From an uncultured Burkholderiales bacterium (GTDB taxonomy: Bacteria > Pseudomonadota > Gammaproteobacteria > Burkholderiales > Burkholderiaceae_C), in contig CAIODK010000129.1 in assembly GCA_903856995.1 (NCBI GenBank), positions 1 to 13,259 on the forward strand: a stretch of 13,259 nucleotides of DNA, given 5' to 3'. The stretch's first letter is position 1; each line of letters opens with the position of its first letter. The position numbers were made by a program, and so were the translations under genes. This document shows positions 1-5,365 of the stretch, one piece after another. The notes under the pieces are model-generated. The model searched no databases. It saw only the letters and a program-made list of their open reading frames with translations, and was not told the DNA's origin.

Positions 1-123
1 AGCATGAATGCGGCCAACGCGGCGGAGTTGCTGTCACAGCCAGACATTGACGGTGGACTGATTGGCGGCGCTTCTCTGAAGGCGGCTGATTTCTTGACCA
101 TCATCGCGGCTGCGGCGCGTTGA
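1..123 (+). CDS. tpiA: Triosephosphate isomerase, C-terminal end (partial)
   Basis: This is the last 40 codons of triosephosphate isomerase, the cytosolic glycolytic enzyme that interconverts dihydroxyacetone phosphate and glyceraldehyde 3-phosphate. The frame is open from base 1 and ends at TGA 121-123. The visible part reads SMNAANAAELLSQPDIDGG followed by LIGGASLKAADF. These are the conserved C-terminal phosphate-binding segments of the family: the GS-NA(x)N loop and the GG(L)IGGASL motif after the last beta strands of the barrel. The active-site Lys, His and Glu lie upstream of the window. The gene sits 25 bases before secG. The tpiA-secG pair upstream of nuo is, to my knowledge, common in Burkholderiales. 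The identification is very secure; the missing N-terminus is only a window effect. Confidence 0.95.
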   Translation, partial: SMNAANAAELLSQPDIDGGLIGGASLKAADFLTIIAAAAR

Positions 124-148
124 AATTAATACATTTTTCGGAGTTTTT

Positions 149-487
149 ATGAGTTTGATTTTGAATATCGTCCAAGTGGTTCAGTTGTTAACGGCTTTGG
201 GCATGATCGGTTTGATTTTGGTGCAGCACGGCAAGGGGGCTGACATGGGGGCTGCTTTTGGCAGTGGCAGCTCTGGTAGTTTGTTTGGTGCAAGCGGCGG
301 TGCTAACTTTTTGTCGCGCGCTACGGGTGTTTTGGCTGCGGTGTTCTTTGTGTGCACTTTGGCATTGGCTTACTTTGGTAACTTGCGCCCCGTGAGCTCA
401 GGCAGCGTGCTCGAAGGTGCTGTTGTGGCTCCGGCTCCTGTGGTCGAGTTGCCTGCTTCTGGCGCAGCGCAAATCCCGACCAAGTAA
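149..487 (+). CDS. secG: Preprotein translocase subunit SecG
   Basis: SecG is the small accessory subunit of the SecYEG protein-export channel in the inner membrane; it supports SecA-driven translocation. The 112-residue product has the family layout. A first membrane helix spans about residues 4-25 and is followed by the conserved cytoplasmic stretch LVQHGKGADMGAAFGSGSSG (about 24-43) and LFGASGGANF. A second helix covers about 57-77, and a short variable Ala/Pro/Val-rich tail follows. The start ATG at 149 has a GGAG at 140-143, five bases upstream. It follows tpiA closely and may share its transcript. Two inverted repeats follow before the tRNA gene. The length is usual for the family and nothing is missing. 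Confidence 0.95.
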   Translation: MSLILNIVQVVQLLTALGMIGLILVQHGKGADMGAAFGSGSSGSLFGASGGANFLSRATGVLAAVFFVCTLALAYFGNLRPVSSGSVLEGAVVAPAPVVELPASGAAQIPTK

Positions 488-502
488 TCTTAAAACCTTC
501 AC

Positions 503-545
503 GCTTAAGAGTGATTGGGGCCCTTTTCAGGGTAAACTCTTAAGC
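503..545 (+). repeat. 10-bp perfect inverted repeat after secG
   Basis: GCTTAAGAGT at 503-512 is exactly the reverse complement of ACTCTTAAGC at 536-545. The 23-base spacer contains a smaller CCC/GGG pairing (521-523 with 530-532). The RNA would fold into a long hairpin 15 bases after the secG stop codon. No proper T-run follows (TGTTCT only), so it is at best a weak terminator. It could also be an mRNA 3'-end stabiliser or one copy of a dispersed repeat. The pairing is directly seen; the role is not known. Confidence 0.5.
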
Positions 546-551
546 TGTTCT

Positions 552-578
552 GGAAGCGTTATCCCTCTTCGCTTTTTT
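552..578 (+). terminator. Possible weak intrinsic terminator between secG and tRNA-Leu
   Basis: AAGCG at 554-558 pairs with CGCTT at 570-574 around an 11-base loop. G-T wobbles at 552-553 can extend the stem, and T runs on to 578. This stem plus T-run has the shape of a rho-independent terminator for the tpiA-secG transcript, but the five Watson-Crick pairs are few. It ends 18 bases before the mature tRNA, so it could instead be part of the tRNA leader. I found no convincing -35/-10 pair for the tRNA in this stretch. Confidence 0.3.
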
Positions 579-596
579 AAGAACAAACAACCCAAA

Positions 597-681
597 GCCG
601 TCGTGGTGAAATTGGTAGACACGCTATCTTGAGGTGGTAGTGGCGAAAGCTGTGCGAGTTCGAGTCTCGCCGACGGCACCA
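597..681 (+). tRNA. tRNA-Leu, anticodon GAG
   Basis: The gene folds as a complete class II tRNA. The acceptor stem GCCGTCG (597-603) pairs with CGACGGC (671-677). The discriminator base is A678 and the CCA end is encoded at 679-681. The D arm contains AATTGGTAGAC. The anticodon stem CTATC (624-628) pairs with GGTAG (636-640) around TTGAGGT, giving anticodon GAG at 631-633, which reads CUC and CUU leucine codons. A long variable arm (641-653) with a GAAA tetraloop is typical of tRNA-Leu. The T arm is GCGAG, TTCGAGT, CTCGC (654-670). It sits between secG and nuoA on the same strand, so the leader of the nuo message may be released when this tRNA is processed (inference). Confidence 0.96.
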
Positions 682-690
682 TCCAAAAAA

Positions 691-732
691 AAGTCTGCTG
701 TAACTCTGGTGTCAACCTAGTACGGCAGACTT
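691..732. other. Strong hairpin in the nuoA leader; terminator shape on the minus strand
   Basis: AAGTCTGCTGTA at 691-702 pairs with TACGGCAGACTT at 721-732: twelve pairs, one of them a G-T wobble, around an 18-base loop. Eight A residues at 685-692 lie just before the stem, so on the minus strand the hairpin is followed directly by a T-run, which is the form of an intrinsic terminator. On the plus strand what follows is TCGCAG, which does not favour termination. GCAGACT occurs a second time at 734-740, so the left arm has an alternative, weaker partner. The pairing is directly seen. Possible roles are a block to antisense transcription, protection of the 5' end of nuo mRNA after tRNA cleavage, or attenuation. 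Confidence 0.55.
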
Positions 733-769
733 CGCAGACTAAAACAGATAGTCAGACCGCGAGATTGAG

Positions 770-1129
770 ATGAGCTTAGAACAATACCTTCCCGTCCTCT
801 TATTCATCCTTGTGGGCCTTGGCGTGGGGGTTGCTCCTCAGGTGATCGGTTTCATCTTGGGCCCCAATCGCCCTGATCAGGCAAAAAACTCCCCTTACGA
901 ATGCGGCTTCGAAGCGTTTGAAGACGCTCGCATGAAGTTTGATGTGCGTTACTACTTGATCGCCATCCTCTTCATTCTGTTTGATTTGGAGATCGCATTT
1001 TTGTTTCCTTGGGCTGTTGCGCTCAAGGAAATTGGTTTCATTGGCTTCATCGACATGATGATCTTCCTTGCCATCCTGGTAGCCGGTTTCGCCTACATGT
1101 GGATCAAGGGTGCCATCGACTGGGAATAA
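770..1129 (+). CDS. nuoA: NADH:quinone oxidoreductase subunit A
   Basis: NuoA is a small membrane subunit of complex I at the junction between the quinone-reducing arm and the proton-pumping arm, equivalent to mitochondrial ND3. The 119-residue protein has three membrane helices at about 6-30, 60-82 and 92-112. The loop after the first helix carries the family motif YECGFE (43-48), with its conserved cysteine at 45. The second helix keeps the acidic pair D72 and E74 (LFDLEIAFLFP), which matches the functionally important acidic residues of E. coli NuoA. The start at 770 has only a weak GAG (761-763) upstream. It is the first gene of the nuo operon and is followed nine bases later by nuoB. I see no strong promoter in the 88 bases after the tRNA, so read-through from upstream is possible. 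Confidence 0.96.
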   Translation: MSLEQYLPVLLFILVGLGVGVAPQVIGFILGPNRPDQAKNSPYECGFEAFEDARMKFDVRYYLIAILFILFDLEIAFLFPWAVALKEIGFIGFIDMMIFLAILVAGFAYMWIKGAIDWE

Positions 1130-1138
1130 GGATCAACT

Positions 1139-1615
1139 ATGTCACTTGAAGGCGTTTTCAAAGAAGGCTTCATCACCACGTCTTATGACTCGGTGGTGAA
1201 TTGGGCCAAGACGGGCTCTCTGTGGCCTATGACATTCGGCTTGGCGTGCTGCGCTGTCGAAATGATGCATGCGGGTGCTGCCCGTTATGACATCGACCGT
1301 TTTGGCATGTTGTTCCGTCCAAGTCCGCGTCAGTCTGACTTGATGATCGTGGCGGGCACCTTGTGTAACAAGATGGCTCCCGCTTTGCGTAAGGTCTATG
1401 ACCAAATGTCTGAGCCGCGTTGGGTCTTGTCCATGGGTTCGTGTGCCAATGGCGGTGGCTATTACCACTACAGCTACTCGGTGGTGCGCGGTTGTGATCG
1501 CGTCGTGCCGGTGGATGTGTATGTGCCCGGTTGCCCGCCCACGGCTGAGGCCTTGTTGTATGGCATCTTGCAGCTGCAGAGCAAGATTCGCCGCGAAAAC
1601 ACCATCGCTCGCTGA
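1139..1615 (+). CDS. nuoB: NADH:quinone oxidoreductase subunit B (cluster N2)
   Basis: NuoB is the peripheral subunit that holds the terminal [4Fe-4S] cluster N2, which passes electrons to quinone at the NuoB/NuoD interface. The 158-residue product has the full PSST-family signature. The N2 ligands are the adjacent cysteines C37 and C38 in FGLACCAVEM, then C102 in SMGSCANGGG and C132 in VPGCPPTAEALLYG. The basic and Gly/Pro-rich quinone-facing segments DRFGMLFRPSPRQ and GTLCNKMAPALRKVYDQM are also intact. The start at 1139 has AAGGA at 1128-1132, six bases upstream, overlapping the nuoA stop codon. The length is usual for betaproteobacterial NuoB, and nothing is odd. Confidence 0.97.
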   Translation: MSLEGVFKEGFITTSYDSVVNWAKTGSLWPMTFGLACCAVEMMHAGAARYDIDRFGMLFRPSPRQSDLMIVAGTLCNKMAPALRKVYDQMSEPRWVLSMGSCANGGGYYHYSYSVVRGCDRVVPVDVYVPGCPPTAEALLYGILQLQSKIRRENTIAR

Positions 1616-1628
1616 GTAGGAAAAACAG

Positions 1629-2240
1629 ATGAGTCATTCCATTCAAACGCTTGAGGCGGCCTTGCACGATGTGCTGGGCAGCAAAGTCAAGCTCCTCGAA
1701 TCCGCTTTGGGCGAGTTGACCTTGACGGTCTCTGCTGCCGATTACCACGATGTGTGTCTAACCTTGCGCGACAACGCGCGTCTGGGCTTTGAGCAGTTGA
1801 TGGACCTGTGCGGTCTTGACTACTCGGACTACAAAGACGGTGCGCATTCCAAATTTACCGATGGCCCGCGCTTTGCTGCAGTGAGTCATTTGTTGTCAGT
1901 CACGCATAACTGGCGACTGCGTGTACGCGTGTTCGCTGAGAGCAATGACGTGCCTGTGGTGGCTTCCGTTAATGACCTGTGGAACTCGGCCAACTGGTTC
2001 GAGCGCGAAGCCTTTGATTTATTTGGCATCGTGTTTGACGGTCACTTGGATTTGCGTCGCTTGTTGACTGATTACGGTTTTGTGGGCCACCCCTTCCGTA
2101 AAGACTTTCCAACCTCGGGTCACGTTGAAATGCGTTACGACGCCGAGCAAAAACGTGTGGTGTACCAACCTGTCACCATCGAGCCGCGCGAAATTACGCC
2201 GCGCATCATTCGTGAAGACAACTACGGCGGCACGCACTGA
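1629..2240 (+). CDS. nuoC: NADH:quinone oxidoreductase subunit C
   Basis: NuoC is the 30 kDa subunit of the peripheral arm. It carries no cofactor and packs against NuoD and NuoI. The 203-residue protein has the family core with ERE-x-D-FGI at about 125-134, then GHLDLRRLLTDYGFVGHPFR and KDFP (138-161), followed by VEMRYDAEQKRVVYQPV. The C-terminal tail ends EDNYGGTH. An AGGAA at 1618-1622 precedes the ATG by six bases. NuoC is encoded separately from NuoD, as in alpha- and betaproteobacteria and Thermus; in E. coli the two are fused. The next gene starts two bases after this stop codon, which suggests translational coupling. Confidence 0.96.
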   Translation: MSHSIQTLEAALHDVLGSKVKLLESALGELTLTVSAADYHDVCLTLRDNARLGFEQLMDLCGLDYSDYKDGAHSKFTDGPRFAAVSHLLSVTHNWRLRVRVFAESNDVPVVASVNDLWNSANWFEREAFDLFGIVFDGHLDLRRLLTDYGFVGHPFRKDFPTSGHVEMRYDAEQKRVVYQPVTIEPREITPRIIREDNYGGTH

Positions 2241-2242
2241 CC

Positions 2243-3496
2243 ATGGCTGATATCAAGAACTACACCCTCAACTTGGGCCCTCAGCATCCAGCAGCACACG
2301 GTGTGTTGCGTTTGGTGCTTGAACTCGACGGCGAAGTGGTCCAGCGCGCTGATCCACATATCGGCTTGTTGCACCGCGCCACTGAAAAGCTGGCCGAGAG
2401 CAAAACCTACATTCAGTCGTTGCCTTACATGGACCGACTCGACTACGTGTCCATGATGTGTAACGAGCACGCCTACTGCTTGGCCATCGAAAAAATGATG
2501 GGCATTGACGTGCCGGAGCGCGCTCAATACATCCGTGTGATGTACTCCGAAATCACGCGTTTGCTCAACCACTTGTTGTGGTTGGGGGCGCATGGTTTCG
2601 ATTGCGGCGCGATGAATATATTGATTTATTGCTTCCGCGAACGTGAAGACTTGTTCGACATGTACGAAGCTGTGTCAGGCGCGCGCATGCACGCGGCTTA
2701 CTTCCGTCCAGGCGGTGTGTACCGTGATCTGCCGGACACGATGCCTCAGTACAAGGCCAGTAAAGTGCGTAACGCCAAATCGGTGGCGCGCTTGAACGAA
2801 AACCGCCAAGGTTCGTTGCTCGACTTCATCGATGATTTCACCCAACGCTTCCCCAAGTTGGTGGATGAGTACGAAACTCTCTTGACCGACAACCGTATTT
2901 GGAAGCAACGCACGGTCGGGATCGGTGTGGTGACCCCAGAGCGCGCGAAAAACCTCGGTTTCTCTGGCGCGATGTTGCGTGGTTCAGGTATTGCATGGGA
3001 TTTGCGTAAGCAGCAGCCTTATGACGTGTACGACCGCATGGACTTCGACATTCCCGTGGGTAAAACCGGTGACTGCTATGACCGCTATTTGGTGCGTGTC
3101 GAAGAAATGCGTCAGTCCAACCGAATCATCAAACAGTGCGTGGATTGGTTGCGCGACAACCCAGGTCCTGTGATTACCGACAACCACAAGGTGGCAGCAC
3201 CTGGGCGTGAAGGTATGAAGTCCAACATGGAAGACTTGATTCACCACTTCAAGCTTTTTACAGAAGGCTTTCACGTGCCCGAAGGCGAGGCGTATGCTGC
3301 CATCGAGCATCCAAAAGGTGAGTTTGGTATTTACCTCGTGAGCGATGGTGCCAACAAGCCCTATCGTTTGAAGATTCGCGCTCCTGGATTTGCCCACTTG
3401 GCAGCTATGGATGAAATGGCGCGCGGCCACATGATCGCTGACACCGTTGCGGTGATCGGAACCATGGATATTGTGTTCGGGGAAATTGACCGATGA
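2243..3496 (+). CDS. nuoD: NADH:quinone oxidoreductase subunit D
   Basis: NuoD is the 49 kDa subunit, a relative of the large subunit of [NiFe] hydrogenases, and it forms most of the quinone pocket. The 417-residue protein opens with GPQHPAAHGVLRL. Its His19 and Tyr68 (MDRLDY) are spaced 49 residues apart, as are His38 and Tyr87 of Thermus Nqo4, the pair that contacts the quinone head group. PHIGLLHRATEK (38-49) is the family signature. The protein ends with the canonical IVFGEIDR. The hydrogenase nickel-binding cysteines are absent, as expected. No clear Shine-Dalgarno site precedes ATG 2243, and coupling to nuoC two bases upstream probably supplies ribosomes. The last four bases overlap the start of nuoE (ATGA 3493-3496). 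Confidence 0.97.
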   Translation: MADIKNYTLNLGPQHPAAHGVLRLVLELDGEVVQRADPHIGLLHRATEKLAESKTYIQSLPYMDRLDYVSMMCNEHAYCLAIEKMMGIDVPERAQYIRVMYSEITRLLNHLLWLGAHGFDCGAMNILIYCFREREDLFDMYEAVSGARMHAAYFRPGGVYRDLPDTMPQYKASKVRNAKSVARLNENRQGSLLDFIDDFTQRFPKLVDEYETLLTDNRIWKQRTVGIGVVTPERAKNLGFSGAMLRGSGIAWDLRKQQPYDVYDRMDFDIPVGKTGDCYDRYLVRVEEMRQSNRIIKQCVDWLRDNPGPVITDNHKVAAPGREGMKSNMEDLIHHFKLFTEGFHVPEGEAYAAIEHPKGEFGIYLVSDGANKPYRLKIRAPGFAHLAAMDEMARGHMIADTVAVIGTMDIVFGEIDR

Positions 3497-4008
3497 GTTC
3501 TCAAAACAACCTCCACAGCGCACCGCTGTCGGCCCAAGCTTTAGAGCGCTTTGCGCGCGAAGTTGCTAAATACCCAGACGACCAGAAGCAATCTGCCGTT
3601 ATGGCTTGCTTGGCCATTGCGCAACAAGAGCAAGGTTATGTGAGCACTGACAGTGAGCGCGTGATTGCTGAGTTGCTCGGCATGGCGCCCATGGCTGTGC
3701 ACGAAGTGACCACCTTCTACAACATGTACAACCAACACCCCGTTGGCAAGTTCAAGATCAATGTGTGCACCAACCTGCCTTGCCAATTGCGTAATGGGCA
3801 GGGCGCTTTGATGCACTTGGTCAAGACCTTGGGCATTGAGGTGGGTGAAACCACCGCTGATGGCATGTTCACCCTGCAACCAGGTGAATGCATGGGCGCT
3901 TGCGCGGATGCCCCTGTGATGTTGGTGAACGACCGCACCATGTGCAGCTACATGAGCGATGACAAGATCGACCAATTGGTCGCTGGCTTGCGCGCTGCAA
4001 AGGAATGA
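3493..4008 (+). CDS. nuoE: NADH:quinone oxidoreductase subunit E (cluster N1a)
   Basis: NuoE is the 24 kDa flavoprotein-associated subunit of the NADH dehydrogenase module, a thioredoxin-fold [2Fe-2S] protein. The 171-residue product has a helical N-terminal part and then the ferredoxin domain. The N1a ligands are C92 and C97 (VCTNLPCQLRNG) and C133 and C137 (GECMGACADAPV), the standard C-x4-C and C-x3-C pattern. The EVTTFYNMYN segment (71-80) before it is typical of the family. It overlaps nuoD by four bases at the start, and its stop codon lies just before the nuoF start. This is the usual order E-F-G of the electron-input module. Confidence 0.97.
   Translation: MSSQNNLHSAPLSAQALERFAREVAKYPDDQKQSAVMACLAIAQQEQGYVSTDSERVIAELLGMAPMAVHEVTTFYNMYNQHPVGKFKINVCTNLPCQLRNGQGALMHLVKTLGIEVGETTADGMFTLQPGECMGACADAPVMLVNDRTMCSYMSDDKIDQLVAGLRAAKE
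3999..4004 (+). promoter_or_regulatory. Ribosome binding site that decides the nuoF start
   Basis: AAAGGA at 3999-4004 directly abuts an ATG at 4005, too close for initiation. It stands six bases before a second in-frame ATG at 4011, which is ideal spacing. This favours 4011 as the nuoF start, giving a protein two residues shorter that begins MNVQQ. Confidence 0.6.
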
Positions 4009-4010
4009 GC

Positions 4011-5351
4011 ATGAACGTTCAACAAGTCCTTTCTCAATTTCAAACCAATGCGGTGGAAACTTGTTTCCACGACCGTCATTTAGGCCCTCAAATTTTGGCA
4101 GGTTTGGACGGCAAAAACTGGTCCATCCAAGAGTACCAAGCACGCGGCGGCTACCAAGCGTTGCGCAAAATCTTGACAGAAGGCATGACGCAGGATGAAG
4201 TCATCGCCACGGTTAAAGAATCTGGTTTGCGCGGTCGCGGCGGTGCGGGCTTTCCCACGGGTTTGAAGTGGAGCTTCATGCCTCGCCAGTTCCCAGGCCA
4301 AAAGTATTTGGTCTGTAACTCGGATGAAGGTGAGCCGGGTACTTGCAAAGACCGTGAGATCTTGCAACACAACCCTCACATCGTGATCGAAGGCATGGCC
4401 ATTGCCGCTTTCGCCATGGGTATCAGTGTGGGCTACAACTACATTCACGGCGAAATCTTCCAAACCTACGATCGTTTTGAAGCCGCACTTGAAGAAGCTC
4501 GCGCCGCTGGCTTTTTGGGCGACAACATCTTGGGCTCAAACTTCAGCTTCCAACTGCACGCAGCTCACGGCTTTGGGGCCTACATCTGTGGTGAAGAAAC
4601 TGCTTTGTTGGAATCGCTCGAAGGTAAAAAAGGTCAACCCCGCTTTAAGCCGCCGTTCCCAGCGAGCTTTGGTCTGTACGGTAAGCCCACCACCATCAAC
4701 AACACCGAGACATTTGCAGCGGTTCCTTGGATCATCCGTAACGGAGGTCAGGCGTACCTCGAGTGCGGCAAGCCCAACAACGGCGGCACCAAGATTTTCT
4801 CGGTCAGTGGTGATGTGGAGCGTCCCGGTAACTATGAAGTTCCCATGGGTACGCCCTTTGCCAAGCTTCTGGAATTGGCGGGTGGTGTGCGCAAGGGGCG
4901 CAAGCTCAAGGCGGTGATCCCTGGCGGTTCATCTGCGCCGATATTGCCGGCAGATGTGATCATGGAATGCACCATGGACTACGACAGCATCGCGAAAGCT
5001 GGTTCGATGTTGGGCTCGGGCGCTGTGATCGTGTTGGACGATTCACGTTGCATGGTCAAAAGCCTGCTGCGTTTGAGCTATTTCTACATGCATGAGTCAT
5101 GTGGCCAATGCACACCTTGCCGTGAAGGCACAGGTTGGTTGTGGCGCATGGTCGATCGCATTGAGCGTGGTGAAGGCCGCGAAAGCGACTTGGCTTTGCT
5201 CGACAACGTGGCAGAGAACATCATGGGGCGCACGATTTGCGCCCTCGGAGACGCAGCAGCCATGCCCGTGCGCGGCATGATCAAGCATTTCCGTCACGAA
5301 TTTGAACACCACATCACGCACAAGACCTGCTCGGTCTCTGCTTACGTTTGA
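4011..5351 (+). CDS. nuoF: NADH:quinone oxidoreductase subunit F (NADH/FMN site, N3)
   Basis: NuoF is the 51 kDa subunit where NADH is oxidised; it binds FMN and the [4Fe-4S] cluster N3. With the start at 4011 the protein has 446 residues. GRGGAGFPTG (75-84) is the glycine-rich FMN/NADH loop. NSDEGEPGTCKDRE (about 103-116) and AYICGEETALLESLEG (about 190-205) are further flavin and nucleotide-site segments. The N3 ligands are C364, C367 and C370 in SCGQCTPCREG and C410 in RTICALGD, with the normal 39-residue gap. An in-frame ATG at 4005 overlaps the nuoE stop, but the Shine-Dalgarno spacing favours 4011. The gene ends 14 bases before the preferred nuoG start. The sequence is complete and typical. 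Confidence 0.97.
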   Translation: MNVQQVLSQFQTNAVETCFHDRHLGPQILAGLDGKNWSIQEYQARGGYQALRKILTEGMTQDEVIATVKESGLRGRGGAGFPTGLKWSFMPRQFPGQKYLVCNSDEGEPGTCKDREILQHNPHIVIEGMAIAAFAMGISVGYNYIHGEIFQTYDRFEAALEEARAAGFLGDNILGSNFSFQLHAAHGFGAYICGEETALLESLEGKKGQPRFKPPFPASFGLYGKPTTINNTETFAAVPWIIRNGGQAYLECGKPNNGGTKIFSVSGDVERPGNYEVPMGTPFAKLLELAGGVRKGRKLKAVIPGGSSAPILPADVIMECTMDYDSIAKAGSMLGSGAVIVLDDSRCMVKSLLRLSYFYMHESCGQCTPCREGTGWLWRMVDRIERGEGRESDLALLDNVAENIMGRTICALGDAAAMPVRGMIKHFRHEFEHHITHKTCSVSAYV

Positions 5352-5365
5352 CACGGATAAGTGCC

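Noticed and set aside
417..632. 71-codon plus-strand frame running from secG into the tRNA gene
   Set aside because: It overlaps secG in another frame and ends within the tRNA-Leu anticodon region, so it cannot be a sensible gene.
741..769. Possible sigma-70 promoter just before nuoA (GATAGT as a -10)
   Set aside because: No acceptable -35 lies at the right distance, and the transcript would have almost no leader, so the match is too weak to report.
2984..3523. 179-codon minus-strand open frame across the nuoD/nuoE junction
   Set aside because: It is antisense to well conserved NuoD codons. No ribosome site or domain was recognised.
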